Positions 1 to 10,717 of a stretch of DNA of 64,000 nucleotides are shown here, one piece after another. Under the pieces are notes generated by a model, which worked only from the letters and a program-made list of their open reading frames with translations, searched no databases and was not told the origin of the DNA. This DNA is from Streptomonospora nanhaiensis (GTDB lineage Bacteria; Actinomycetota; Actinomycetes; Streptosporangiales; Streptosporangiaceae), in NCBI RefSeq assembly GCF_013410565.1, contig NZ_JACCFO010000001.1:2418001-2482000 (forward strand), written 5' to 3'. Within the stretch, counting starts at the first letter, position 1. Every line of letters begins with the position of its first letter. A program made the translations under genes and the position numbers.

Positions 1-95
1 GGCGCGGCCGACGGGGCGCGCGAGGCGCCGGGAGCGGCGGGAGGGCCGGGGCGGGCGGATCCGCCGGGCCGGGCGGGCGGGCGCGCCCGTGCGGC

Positions 96-890
96 TCAGG
101 CGCGGCGGTCGGCTCCCTCGGCGGTGAACAGGTAGTTGCGGTGCCCCTCGCGCACCCGGTCGGCGTCGCGCCAGGCGCGGGCCACCCACACGCGCATCCG
201 GTAGCCCATCGCGGCCAGCCGGTCGGCGACGTCGGCGGCGCGGGCGCCGTACTTGGCGAGGTGGCGGTCCTCGATCTCCAGCAGCAGGGCGGGGCGGTGG
301 CGCTCCAGGGTCGCGGCGCCGCCGTCGATGACGGCGAGTTCGGCGCCCTCCACGTCGGCCTTGACGAAGTCGAGGCGGTCGAAGCCGAGTTCGGCGGCGA
401 GGGAGTCGAGGGTGCTGACGGGCGCGGTCACGGTGCGCGCGGCGGAGAACTCGGTGTTGGGGCCGGGCGAGGCGGCGCCGGTGGTGAGGTAGGCGCGGCC
501 GTGCACGGGCAGGCCCCGGCGCAGCGGCAGGCTGAGCGTGCCGGTGCCCTCCTCGCGGGCCAGCGCGCGGCGCAGGACGCGCACGTTGTCGGCGCCCAGG
601 GCGCTGGCGGCCGTGGTCAGGAAGCGCGCCGGGCCGGGCAGCGGCTCCACGGCGTAGACCGCGCCGGCGGGGCCCGCCAGGTCGGCGAGGGTGAAGGTGT
701 AGAGGCCGTACTCGGCGCCGACGTCCAGGCAGACGGCGCCGGGCCGGACGACCTCGGCGAGTCCGGCGACCTCGCGCTCGATGAAGAACGCGTGCGGGGA
801 CAGGCCGCGCAGGGCGGCGCCGACCGCGCGCAGCGGCGCGGGGCCGCTGCGGGGGGCGGGGACGTCCTGCGGCCGCGGTCGAGTGGTCAT
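96..890 (-). CDS. FkbM family SAM-dependent methyltransferase
   Basis: 264-residue protein with the FkbM methyltransferase layout: a SAM-binding glycine loop DVGAEYG at residues 56-62, an acidic strand end (VEPLP) about 20 residues later, and the family motif KADVEGAE in the C-terminal half. FkbM enzymes O-methylate sugars, polyketides or other small substrates; the substrate cannot be read from sequence. ATG start with AGGG about 7 nt upstream. It stands alone: trpS ends about 200 bp upstream in the same direction. Cytoplasmic, no signal peptide. Family call firm, role unknown. Confidence 0.85.
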   Translation of the reverse strand: MTTRPRPQDVPAPRSGPAPLRAVGAALRGLSPHAFFIEREVAGLAEVVRPGAVCLDVGAEYGLYTFTLADLAGPAGAVYAVEPLPGPARFLTTAASALGADNVRVLRRALAREEGTGTLSLPLRRGLPVHGRAYLTTGAASPGPNTEFSAARTVTAPVSTLDSLAAELGFDRLDFVKADVEGAELAVIDGGAATLERHRPALLLEIEDRHLAKYGARAADVADRLAAMGYRMRVWVARAWRDADRVREGHRNYLFTAEGADRRA

Positions 891-1091
891 GCCGTATCCC
901 TGAAAGACGTGTGGCGAGGTATGGCGACGGGTACGCGGTGCCGGACGGGATTCGTCCGGTGTGCCGCCGGGGTTTGGGCCGGGCCCGAAACCGCCGCGGC
1001 TCGGCCATGCTAATCCCGCGGCGGCCCGGCCGCACGCACCGGCGCGGCCGCGCGTGCGCGGGCCGGCGGGCGCTGGGGCAAGCCCTGCGCC

Positions 1092-2102
1092 CTAGTCGAT
1101 CCCGACGGCGCGGCGCACCTTGGCCAGGGTGGCGCGGGCGCGCTCGCGGGCGCGCACGGCGCCGGCCGCCAGCACGTCGTCCAGCTCGCTGCCGGGCGCC
1201 ATCAGGTCGTCGTAGCGCGCGCGCATGCCGCCGAAGCGGGCGTTGAGCACCTCGAACAGCTCGTTCTTCAGCTCGCCCCAGCCCATGCCGCCGGCCTCCA
1301 GGCGCTTGCGCACGGCGTCGGTGCGCTCGGGCTCGGCGAAGTGGGTGAGGAGCTGGAAGGGCACCGAGGTGTCGGGGTCCTTGGGGTCCTCGACCGGGGT
1401 GGAGTCGGTGGGGATGCGCCGGATGAGCTTCTTCAGCTTGTTCTCCGGCATGAACAGCGGGATGTGGTTGTCGTAGGACTTGCTCATCTTGCGGCCGTCG
1501 ACGCCCGGCAGCACGCTGCCCTGGCCCTCGGGGTAGGAGCCCTCGGGGATCGGGAAGCTGTAGGTGTCGCCGTAGAGGTGGTTGAACGCCCCGGCGATGT
1601 CGGCGGTGTACTCGATGTGCTGGACCTGGTCGCGGCCCACCGGCACGACGTCGGCCTCCATCACCAGGATGTCGGCCGCCATGAGGATGGGGTAGTTGAA
1701 CAGCCCCATGTTGACGCCGGCGTCCAGTTCGGTGCTGCCGGCGGCCTCGTTGCGGTCGCGCGCGGCCTTGTAGGCGTGCGCCCGGTTCATCATGCCCTTG
1801 GCGGTGACGCTCGCGAGGATGGTGGCCAGCTCGAAGACCTCGGGGATGCTGGACTGGCGGTAGAGCACGGTGCGCTGCGGGTCGAGCCCGCAGGCGAGCC
1901 AGGTGGCGGCGACCGACCGGATGTCCTCGCGCAGCTTCGCCGGGTCCTTGACCGTGTTCAGCGAGTGGTAGTCGGCGAGGAAGTACAGCGTCTCGTTGGA
2001 GTCCGCGGCGGCGAGCGCGGGCTGGATCGCGCCGATGTAGTTGCCGAGGTGGGGCATGCCGGAGGTCTGGATCCCCGTGAGGTAGGTCTTGGTCGCTGCC
2101 AT
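1092..2102 (-). CDS. trpS: tryptophanyl-tRNA synthetase
   Basis: Class I aminoacyl-tRNA synthetase of 336 residues that charges tRNA-Trp. The HIGH-type signature is PHLGN at residues 17-21 and KMSKS lies at 205-209; length matches bacterial TrpRS. The reading frame is open far upstream into the kinase gene, but homology begins at MAATKTYL and a -10 element (TAAACT) ends 7 nt before that ATG, so this start is preferred and the message is probably leaderless. The upstream kinase gene ends about 75 bp away with a hairpin between. Confidence 0.96.
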   Translation of the reverse strand: MAATKTYLTGIQTSGMPHLGNYIGAIQPALAAADSNETLYFLADYHSLNTVKDPAKLREDIRSVAATWLACGLDPQRTVLYRQSSIPEVFELATILASVTAKGMMNRAHAYKAARDRNEAAGSTELDAGVNMGLFNYPILMAADILVMEADVVPVGRDQVQHIEYTADIAGAFNHLYGDTYSFPIPEGSYPEGQGSVLPGVDGRKMSKSYDNHIPLFMPENKLKKLIRRIPTDSTPVEDPKDPDTSVPFQLLTHFAEPERTDAVRKRLEAGGMGWGELKNELFEVLNARFGGMRARYDDLMAPGSELDDVLAAGAVRARERARATLAKVRRAVGID

Positions 2103-2109
2103 GCGGCCG

Positions 2110-2115
2110 AGTTTA
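2110..2115 (-). promoter_or_regulatory. -10 element of trpS (leaderless)
   Basis: TAAACT on the minus strand, 7 nt upstream of the trpS ATG, fits TANNNT. Transcription would start at or next to the ATG. No strong -35 is evident. Confidence 0.5.
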
Positions 2116-2129
2116 TCGGGGCGCCGGAA

Positions 2130-2171
2130 GGCGGCCGGACCGGCGGCGCGGGGCCGCGCGGACCGGCCGCC
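2130..2171 (-). terminator. hairpin downstream of the kinase gene
   Basis: GGCGGCCGG and CCGGCCGCC form a 9-bp stem whose loop contains a second GC hairpin. It lies just after the kinase stop at 2177 and before the trpS promoter. No U-tract, as is common in actinomycetes. Confidence 0.45.
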
Positions 2172-2176
2172 GCGTC

Positions 2177-4063
<1,887 letters not shown>

Positions 4064-4638
4064 GGCTGAATCCATTCCATACCGGGCACAGGCCACTCGC
4101 ACGGCCGCCGGAACCGGCCCAGCGCACACGCGCGTCCGCCGTCCCCTGCGGGGACCGTCGGGCGGCGTCGTCCTGAGCGGCACCGGCCGGACGGACGGTA
4201 AGCCACTACCGTTCCGACGCGGCCGGCCCGGCACCCGTTCCGCCGTTGCCGCGCGAGGGCCTCTCCCGGTGTGACGCGGGCGGGCCGCGCCCGGGTTCGG
4301 CGGCCGTCGCCGTCGGCTGCCGTGCGGGGGGCGGGCCGGCGGTGGCGGCGGTGCGCGGCGGATCGACCGGTCCGCCGCGTCCGGCGGGGTCGGTCGGGGT
4401 TGACCGGGTGGGGTTGACGGGGTGGGGGGCCGTACGGGCCGAGGCGGCCGCCGAACCCGGCGAGGGCCGGGGGCCGCGCCCGCCCCGGGCGCCCAGCCCG
4501 CGGGCTGGGGCGAAGGGCGCCCCTTCGCCCCCCGGAGACGGCGCGCGGGCGGGGTTGAGCGCCCTCCCCCGAGGGGTTCGGGTGCTCGGCCCCGCCCGCG
4601 CGCCGCCGTGCCCCTCGCCGGGCCCGCCGCCGGTGCGG
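4064..4638. other. intergenic region with GC hairpins
   Basis: About 575 bp between two minus-strand genes. The part next to 4063 should carry the kinase promoter. The part next to 4638 holds stacked inverted repeats (see the terminator at 4507-4602). I see no convincing gene; open frames here are low-complexity. Confidence 0.5.
4507..4602 (-). terminator. composite terminator after the metalloprotease gene
   Basis: Two hairpins: a 10-bp stem GGGGCGAAGG/CCTTCGCCCC (4507-4531), and a 13-bp stem CGCGCGGGCGGGG (4542-4554) with its complement (4590-4602), whose loop carries a further CCCTC/GAGGG hairpin. They lie 37-130 nt beyond the stop at 4639. Confidence 0.5.
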
Positions 4639-5718
4639 CTATCCGGCCGGCGGCGCGGGCGCCGGGGCGGGCGCCCCGTCGGGTGTCCGGGGCTCGACCT
4701 GCGCGCCCGGACCCTCGGGCGGCGCCGGCCGGGCCTGCGTGCGGCCGCCCGAGCGGAAGGCCTCCCAGTGCTCGGCCATCCGCCGCGCCTGGCCCCGGGT
4801 GAAGTTGTTCAGGCACGGGTCGTCGCTGTAGTCCATGAAGTTGTGGACGGGGTCGGCGCCCCGCTGGGGGCAGGTGTCGCTGTCCTCGGGGCAGCCGCTG
4901 GACTGCTCCCGCTGGTAGGGCGTGTCGTCCACGTAGTCGCCCGGCCGCTCGCAGCCGTTCTGGAAGGTGTGGAACAGGCCGAGCCAGTGCCCGGTCTCGT
5001 GGACGGCCGTGTAGCCGAGGTTGTAGTTCTGCCGGCTGCCGCCCGGCACGGTGCGGTAGTCCACCACCACGCCGTCGTTGGCGGGGGCGCTCTCGTACTC
5101 CTGCGGGAACGTCGCCTGGCCGAGCACGCCCTCGCCCATGTTGACCAGGTAGAGGTTGAGCGTCTCGGGGCCGCCGCGGCGCAGCCGCTCCTTGGCCTCC
5201 TCGGCGTGGGAGGTGAAGTCTGCGAACCAGGCGTCGTCGGCGGTGCGGGTGATGTCGCGCAGATCGAAGGAGAAGCCGGTGTCGGCTCCGGCGAACCCGC
5301 CGGAGAACGCCTTGTTCAGCACGTTGACCTGCCGCTCGACCGTGCCGTCGCCGACGTTTCCGGTGCCGTCCTCGGCGTGGACGACGTGCACGACGAGGGG
5401 CACGGTCCCCCCGGCGGCCGATTCGGCGGGCGCCTGCTGGCGGCGCAGCTCCTCGCGCAGCCGCTGGTCGTAGTCGGCGGCCTGCTCGGCGCTGAGCATG
5501 CCGGGGTCGTCGCGGCGCGCCTCGGCGGCGCGGGCGGCGGCGCCCTCCGGCGGGCAGTCGGGCGGTGCGGGGTGGTCCCCGGTCTGGGCCTGGGCCGCGG
5601 AGGTGGCGACGACCCCGGCGAGGGCCGCCGCGCCGACCAGCAGGCCGCCCCACGCCGTGACAGTCCTGACCGGTTTGCGAATCTTCGTGCCCCTCGGGGC
5701 CTTTCCACCTTGATTCAT
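4639..5718 (-). CDS. secreted zinc metalloprotease (M43 pappalysin-like)
   Basis: 359 residues from ATG 5718. Twin basic residues and a hydrophobic stretch (about 22-44, ending near AAQA) give a signal peptide. The catalytic motif is HETGH at 240-244 with the third ligand His250 (HExxHxxGxxH), followed by a Met-turn MDYS; paired Cys residues suggest disulfides. This matches M43B metalloproteases, which cleave extracellular proteins. The C-terminal 40 residues are Pro/Ala-rich. An in-frame start 75 nt further upstream would displace the signal peptide from the N-terminus, so the shorter form is preferred. Substrate unknown. Confidence 0.85.
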   Translation of the reverse strand: MNQGGKAPRGTKIRKPVRTVTAWGGLLVGAAALAGVVATSAAQAQTGDHPAPPDCPPEGAAARAAEARRDDPGMLSAEQAADYDQRLREELRRQQAPAESAAGGTVPLVVHVVHAEDGTGNVGDGTVERQVNVLNKAFSGGFAGADTGFSFDLRDITRTADDAWFADFTSHAEEAKERLRRGGPETLNLYLVNMGEGVLGQATFPQEYESAPANDGVVVDYRTVPGGSRQNYNLGYTAVHETGHWLGLFHTFQNGCERPGDYVDDTPYQREQSSGCPEDSDTCPQRGADPVHNFMDYSDDPCLNNFTRGQARRMAEHWEAFRSGGRTQARPAPPEGPGAQVEPRTPDGAPAPAPAPPAG

Positions 5719-5959
5719 TACACGGACGGTAGTTGTGTGGTTACCGCACGCCTGTCCCGGCGCACCCGCGTTGCGAAGTGTTTGCCCGGCCATGGGCGGT
5801 CATTGCGCGGCGGTTTGGGGGCATCCGCCCGAAACCGGACCGGGCGGAGGGCCCGCCCGCGCCGGGGACACGGCGGCGGGGGCGGGCGCCCCTCGGCGCG
5901 CCCGACCCCCGCTGTGCTGTCCGGTGTACGCCGGTCCCGGCTGTGTCTCCTGTGCCGGG

Positions 5960-7675
5960 CTATCGGCCGCCCGTGGCCCAGGTGCGGATCTTGGCGATAC
6001 GGGCGCGGATCTGGTCGGCGCTGGCCTGCGCGATCGCCGGACCGCCGCACACCCGCCGCAGCTCGGTGTGGATCACCCCGTGCGGCTGCCCGGTGCGGTG
6101 GTGCCAGGCCCCCACCAGGGTGTTCAGCTCCTTGCGCAGCTCGGCCAGCACCTCGTGGGCCGGGGGCTCGTAGGCGTCCTTGGGCGCCTTGCGCTCGTTG
6201 GCCCGCCGCTCGCCCTTGCGCTTGCGCAGCAGCTGGGCGACCTGGTCGGGCTCCAGCAGGCCCGGCAGCCCCAGGAAGTCCTCCTCCTCGGGCGAGCCGG
6301 GGGCGCCGCCGCCGAACTCGGCGCCGTCGTAGAGGACGCGGTCGAACTCGGCCGACGCCTCCATGGTCTCGAACGGCAGCTCCTCGCCGGCGTCGGGCGT
6401 GTCGCGCTTCTTGCGCGCCTCGTCGAGCAGGTCCTGCTCGGGGTCGAAGTCGCCCTCGCGGATCGGCCGGTCCAGCGCGTGGTCGCGCTCGCGCTCCATC
6501 TCCCCGGCGTACTCCAGCAGGCTGGGCACCGAGGGCAGGAACACCGAGGCGACCTCGCCGCGCCGCCGCACCCGCACGAACCGGCCCACGGCCTGGGCGA
6601 AGAACAGCGGCGTGCTGGTGGAGGTGGCGTAGACCCCGACCATCAGCCGGGGGACGTCGACGCCCTCCGACACCATGCGCACCGCGACCATCCACCGCTC
6701 GTCGGACTCGGCGAACTGCTTGATCTTCTTGCTCGCCGTGGGGTCGTCGGAGAGCACCACCGTGGCGCCGCGCCCGGTGATCTGGCGCAGGATGCGGGCG
6801 TAGGCGCGGGCGTTCTCGTGGTCGGTGGCGATCACCAGGCCCCCGGCGTCGGGGAAGCTGTTGCGGACCTCGGTGAGGCGGCGGTCGGCCGCCGCCAGCA
6901 CCCGCTTGATCCAGTCGCCCTTGGGGTCGAGCGCGGCGCGCCACGCCTGCGCGAGGGCGTCCTGGGTCAGCGGCTCGCCCAGGCGCGCGGCCAGTTCGTC
7001 GCCGGCGCGGGTGCGCCAGCGCATCTCACCGGAGTAGGCCATGAAGATGACCGGGCGCACGACGCCGTCGGCCAGCGCGGGGGCGTAGCCGTAGCTGTAG
7101 TCCCACGAGCACCGGCGCACGCCGTTGTGGTCCTGGACGTAGTCCACGAAGGGGATGGGGTTGACGTCGGAGCGAAAGGGCGTGCCGGTGAGGGACAGCC
7201 GCCGGGCCGCCGGGTCGAAGGACTCGCGCACGGCGTCGCCCCAGCTCAGCGCGTCGCCGGCGTGGTGGACCTCGTCGAAGATGACGAGCGTGCGGCGGGC
7301 CTCGGTGCGGTTGCGGTGCAGCGCGGGGTGGGCGGCCACCTGCGCGTAGGTGACGGCGGCCCCGATGTACTGCTTGCCCAGCGCCCCCTGGCCGTTCTTG
7401 AAGTCGGGGTCGATGGCGATGCCGAAGTAGGCGGCGGCCTCGGCCCACTGCTTCTTCAGGTGCTCGGTGGGGCAGACGATCGTGATGGCGCGCACCACGT
7501 GGCGGGCCAGCAACTCGCTGGCGAGGGTGAGCGCGAACGTCGTCTTGCCGGCCCCGGGCGTGGCCACCGCGAGGAAGTCGCGCGGCTCGCGCCGGAAGTA
7601 CTCCTCGAACGCTTCGCGCTGCCATTGCCGCAGGCCGGCGAGGCGTTCGTCGGTCGTGGTGTCAACAAGCGTCAT
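5960..7675 (-). CDS. superfamily 2 DEAD/DEAH-box helicase
   Basis: 571 residues. Walker A GAGKT (41-45), Walker B DEVH (134-137), motif III-like LTGTP, and motif VI QAVGRFVR identify a two-domain SF2 ATPase of the type III restriction/UvsW-like branch common in actinobacteria. After the helicase core (about 1-400) comes an acidic linker and a C-terminal helical region (about 470-571). It probably acts on DNA, but no nuclease domain or partner gene is adjacent. Minus strand, monocistronic, ATG start. Confidence 0.85.
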   Translation of the reverse strand: MTLVDTTTDERLAGLRQWQREAFEEYFRREPRDFLAVATPGAGKTTFALTLASELLARHVVRAITIVCPTEHLKKQWAEAAAYFGIAIDPDFKNGQGALGKQYIGAAVTYAQVAAHPALHRNRTEARRTLVIFDEVHHAGDALSWGDAVRESFDPAARRLSLTGTPFRSDVNPIPFVDYVQDHNGVRRCSWDYSYGYAPALADGVVRPVIFMAYSGEMRWRTRAGDELAARLGEPLTQDALAQAWRAALDPKGDWIKRVLAAADRRLTEVRNSFPDAGGLVIATDHENARAYARILRQITGRGATVVLSDDPTASKKIKQFAESDERWMVAVRMVSEGVDVPRLMVGVYATSTSTPLFFAQAVGRFVRVRRRGEVASVFLPSVPSLLEYAGEMERERDHALDRPIREGDFDPEQDLLDEARKKRDTPDAGEELPFETMEASAEFDRVLYDGAEFGGGAPGSPEEEDFLGLPGLLEPDQVAQLLRKRKGERRANERKAPKDAYEPPAHEVLAELRKELNTLVGAWHHRTGQPHGVIHTELRRVCGGPAIAQASADQIRARIAKIRTWATGGR

Positions 7676-7821
7676 GCTGCGGTTCCCCTGGTACTCACTC
7701 GGATGAGGGTATCCGCCCGAGCGGGCCGGAGCGGCGGGGAACGGCGGGCGCGTTGGTCACTTCCGCGCGGGGCCGGAGCGCGGAAGGCGGCGGGGGCAGG
7801 GCCGGTGGTGTCGTGGCGGTT

Positions 7822-8316
7822 TCACAGGCCGGCGGCCCGCCTGCGCTTCGCGGCCTCGCCTTCCCACGCGCGCCGGGCGGCCGCGGCCTCCCCGAGGTTG
7901 CGCTGCCTGGACTCGCCCTCCTGCGCGCGCCGGGCGGCGTCTGAGGCGGGGCTGACTCGCCCGGCCGATCCGACCGCCCGGGAGAGAGCACCGCGCGGGA
8001 AGTCGAGGCGGCGAGCCGCATCACCCTGCCCCGGCCGGAGGCCGCGAGGGGCGTCCGCGCCGGAGACCCGCCGGGCCGCCTGGTTCTCCTGGGCGAGGGC
8101 CAACTGCTGCCCGTGGGCCGCGACGATGGCCTCGGGAACGCGGTCGTTGCTCTGCAACCGCTCTTGCGTGGCCGCCATCCGCTCCACGGTGCGGTCCAAG
8201 GCGGGGTCGGCACCTCGTACCTGTGCCGCCTCCTGCGGTGAGAAGGTCGGCGACCGCGTCTCGGCTTCCAGCGCTTGGCTCACGCGCTTTGCCGCCTGCC
8301 CGCCCACATCTGCCAT
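7822..8316 (-). CDS. hypothetical Ala/Arg-rich helical protein
   Basis: 164 residues from ATG 8316 (AGG 7 nt upstream; a GTG 18 nt further upstream is possible). Predominantly helical, with Ala/Arg/Glu repeats and a basic C-terminus (EAAKRRRAAGL); no signal peptide, membrane segment or motif I know. Composition recalls the small proteins at 17-24.6 kb, but I see no sequence homology and the promoter shared by those genes is absent here. Function unknown. Confidence 0.55.
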   Translation of the reverse strand: MADVGGQAAKRVSQALEAETRSPTFSPQEAAQVRGADPALDRTVERMAATQERLQSNDRVPEAIVAAHGQQLALAQENQAARRVSGADAPRGLRPGQGDAARRLDFPRGALSRAVGSAGRVSPASDAARRAQEGESRQRNLGEAAAARRAWEGEAAKRRRAAGL

Positions 8317-8502
8317 ATGCCTGGCGATGCGCACGCGGCGGGGTTCAGGTCACCACTGTTCATGAAGTAGTTCAGGACGCTATTCACGGGGGAACGTTAG
8401 CGAAAGCGGGCGTTGACCGAAACCCGCTCACACACGGGGACATCGGCCACGGGCGAGCGCCGAGGCCGACCGGTGCGTACACCGTGTCGGCCGGTTCCGC
8501 CT

Positions 8503-8901
8503 CTACCGTCCTCGTCCGGCGGCGCCCCGGCGGGTGGGGGTGGGGCGGGCGTCGGGGCGTGCGGGCTGCGCGGCGCGCCGGCGCCGCCGGGCGGCGCCCA
8601 CCGTGCTCCTGCTCATGCGCGCCCCCCGGTTCAGCTCCCTGCGCAAGGTCGCGCGCACCCGTGCCGCGCGCTCCGCGCGTTCGGCCTGCTGGGCCGCCGC
8701 CTTCTGCTCGGCCAAGCCGGCCTCAATACGTTCGACGGTTGCGGCCGTCTGCTGGCTGGCGCGCCGGGTATCCTCCACGGCCTGTCGCCGACGCTGCACG
8801 GCGTCCCGGACGTTGTAGGCGATGGCCTGGACGGCCCAGACCGCGAACATGATCGCGAAGGCACCGCCCACGCTCGCCAAGGCCAGCATCGGAAGACTCA
8901 T
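8503..8901 (-). CDS. small membrane protein with coiled coil
   Basis: 132 residues: one N-terminal membrane helix (about 8-30), then a long Gln/Ala/Arg/Glu heptad-like region (about 35-95) likely forming a coiled coil, then an Arg/Pro-rich basic tail. A -10 element (TAGGCT) ends 6 nt before the ATG, so the mRNA is probably leaderless, which supports the start. No family recognised. It could be a membrane-tethered scaffold; that is speculation. Confidence 0.6.
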   Translation of the reverse strand: MSLPMLALASVGGAFAIMFAVWAVQAIAYNVRDAVQRRRQAVEDTRRASQQTAATVERIEAGLAEQKAAAQQAERAERAARVRATLRRELNRGARMSRSTVGAARRRRRAAQPARPDARPTPTRRGAAGRGR

Positions 8902-8907
8902 GGCGGG

Positions 8908-8913
8908 AGCCTA
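8908..8913 (-). promoter_or_regulatory. -10 element of the small membrane protein gene (leaderless)
   Basis: TAGGCT on the minus strand, 6 nt before the ATG at 8901; fits TANNNT at leaderless spacing. Confidence 0.5.
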
Positions 8914-8954
8914 GCCAACACGGGACGGGCGGAAGGTAACCGTTCGGTGAAGGT

Positions 8955-8991
8955 TCGGCGCCCTGCGGCGGTTCCCGCCGCAGGGCGCCGA
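8955..8991 (-). terminator. strong hairpin after the sortase operon
   Basis: A perfect 17-bp stem (8955-8971 with 8975-8991) and a 3-nt loop, 12 nt beyond the stop of the 55-residue membrane protein gene. The strongest hairpin in this part of the window. Confidence 0.75.
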
Positions 8992-9002
8992 CCGGAGGGG
9001 CG

Positions 9003-9170
9003 TCAGCCGCCCTCCACCTCCACCGCGCCGTCGTTGAACGGCATGTAGGGGTCGATCGCCGGGAAGACGTAGAACCACAGGCCGGCGGCGATGCCCGCCA
9101 CCAGCACGAGGGCCAGCAGCAGCTTCACCGGCCAGGGGCCGGGCAGCACGCGCCAGATCAGGCCGTACAT
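9003..9170 (-). CDS. small membrane protein of the sortase operon
   Basis: 55 residues, easily missed because of its size. ATG at 9170 lies 7 nt beyond the sortase stop, so translation is probably coupled. The sequence has a short N-terminal amphipathic stretch (MYGLIWRVLP), a membrane helix (about 15-37) and a short acidic outer tail ending EVEGG. From memory, a similar short membrane protein follows class E sortase genes in other actinobacteria. Role unknown; it could help the sortase. The coding call rests on the operon position, clean hydrophobic profile and following terminator. Confidence 0.8.
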   Translation of the reverse strand: MYGLIWRVLPGPWPVKLLLALVLVAGIAAGLWFYVFPAIDPYMPFNDGAVEVEGG

Positions 9171-9177
9171 CAGCGCA

Positions 9178-9984
9178 TCACTCCCCCGCCGCGGCCTGGG
9201 TCTCGGGGGCCATGTCGGCGATGTTCTCGGGCATGCCCTCGTCCTTGGGCCGGGTGTCGGTCAGTTCGGCGTGGATGATCAGCCGGTGGGTGTTGTTGAG
9301 CCGGGGCGCGCACGTCGTCAGCGTCAGCAGGGACCGCTGCGGGTCCTCGTTGTTCTCCGGGTCGAAGGGGTCGGGGTCGACCACCTCCACCTGGTCGGGG
9401 GTGACCGTGCGCTCCTCGATCACCTCGTAGGTGTAGAAGTTGTCGGCGTCCTCCACGACGATCTCGTCGCCGTTCTCCAGCAGGTCCAGATCCCAGAAGA
9501 TGCCGGGCGTGCGGTGGCCCGCCACCGCGTAGTTGCCGCGCTGGCCGGCGGCCGTGGCGTCGCCGCCGCTGACCGCGTCGTCGCCGTAGTGGCCGGGGCT
9601 GTAGCGGATGTCCTCCTGGCTGACCCCGTTGACGACCACCCACTGCAGGTCCAGTTCGGGGATGTAGAGGCGGCTGTTGGCCGAGCCGGGCAGCGGCTCG
9701 GAGTCGGGGCCGCGGGCCTCCTGCTGCTCCCACTGGTCTTCCAGGCCCTGGGCGAGCTGGTCCTGCTCGCGGTCGGTCTCGAACTGCTTGCCGTAGACCT
9801 CGTAGGCGGCGAAGAACAGCATGAGCAGCCCGGCGGTGAACAGCAGCTCGCCGATACCGCGGACGATCCCGCGCGCGATGTCGCCGCCCGAGCGCGCGCG
9901 CGGAGCGTGGGGGTGCCTCCTGCGGCCGCGGGAGCCGCGGCGGCGCGCCCCTCGGTGCGAATGGCGTTCGCCTGTGTAGACCAT
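9178..9984 (-). CDS. class E sortase
   Basis: 268 residues. A very basic cytoplasmic N-terminus (1-40) precedes one membrane anchor (about 43-62), so the catalytic domain is outside. The sortase triad is visible: His157 (AGHR), Cys225 (TLTTC) and Arg234 (NTHR). The TLTTC signature and actinobacterial context indicate class E, which typically recognises LAxTG-type signals and links proteins to peptidoglycan. No sorting substrate is in the window. Forms an operon with the 55-residue membrane protein. An acidic linker (65-100) separates anchor and enzyme. Confidence 0.92.
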   Translation of the reverse strand: MVYTGERHSHRGARRRGSRGRRRHPHAPRARSGGDIARGIVRGIGELLFTAGLLMLFFAAYEVYGKQFETDREQDQLAQGLEDQWEQQEARGPDSEPLPGSANSRLYIPELDLQWVVVNGVSQEDIRYSPGHYGDDAVSGGDATAAGQRGNYAVAGHRTPGIFWDLDLLENGDEIVVEDADNFYTYEVIEERTVTPDQVEVVDPDPFDPENNEDPQRSLLTLTTCAPRLNNTHRLIIHAELTDTRPKDEGMPENIADMAPETQAAAGE

Positions 9985-10306
9985 GTGACCTGCCGTCGAC
10001 GTGCCGCCCCGTGCGCGCCCGGGCGCTGAGAGCGGGGCGCGTGGCCCGGGGCCTGGGCATGGCGGTGCGGGTGGTGGGGAGTCCGCGCGTTCGGCTCCAT
10101 TGGGCCGAATGCGGCGATCTGTCCAGTGAGGAGCCTACCGCGCCCGCGGGGGCGGGACAGCGGTCATCGGCGGATCGCGGGCGGCCTGGTTCGGCCGCCG
10201 GGCCGGGGACGGGGGCAGGGCCGGCGAGGGCGTCCGCGCGGCGCTACGCGGCGGCGGTCGTGCGGGTGCCCGGGTGCGGGCCGCGCCCGGGCCGCCGCGC
10301 AGCCCG
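9985..10306. other. intergenic region upstream of the sortase gene
   Basis: 322 bp without a credible gene. It holds an inverted repeat TTCGGC-N8-GCCGAA at 10090-10109, about 105 nt upstream of the sortase start, which could be an operator or part of the sortase promoter region. Confidence 0.4.
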
Positions 10307-10561
10307 CTACTGCATCATCTCTTCGTAGATCTTCTTGCACTCCGGGCAGACCGGGAACTTCTTGGGGTCGCGGTTGGGGACCCAGACCTTGCCGCACAGC
10401 GCGATCACCGGGTTGCCCGTGACCGCGCTCTCGGTGATCTTGTCCTTCTGCACGTAGTGCGCGAACCGCTCGCGGTCGCCGTCGTCGTGCGAGATGTCCG
10501 GCCGGGTCTCGCTGTCCGGCTTGACCTTGCTCACAACGTCCATGGCCGTGTCCATCGCCAT
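10307..10561 (-). CDS. DUF3039 domain protein
   Basis: 84 residues from ATG 10561, with GAGGTGAGG as ribosome-binding site. The domain shows a HYVQK motif, a central ALCGK and a C-terminal CPEC, so it likely binds zinc through three Cys and a His. DUF3039 is an actinobacterial family of unknown function. The frame is open upstream to 10696, but that part is Arg-rich and lacks homology, so the shorter start is used. It lies downstream of the yqgE-like gene. Confidence 0.88.
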   Translation of the reverse strand: MAMDTAMDVVSKVKPDSETRPDISHDDGDRERFAHYVQKDKITESAVTGNPVIALCGKVWVPNRDPKKFPVCPECKKIYEEMMQ

Positions 10562-10717
10562 CGTGCCCTCACCTCCTCGGTGCTCACACGCGGTGCCTCC
10601 CTCGCGGCACCGCTCCTGCCTCGCCGCGCGGCCGGCGTGGGCGGGCGGGGGCCTTGCGCAGGCGCCGTCGCCGCTTCCGTGTCGCGCTTCCTCCACGGTA
10701 TCGGCAGCGGCCCCCGC

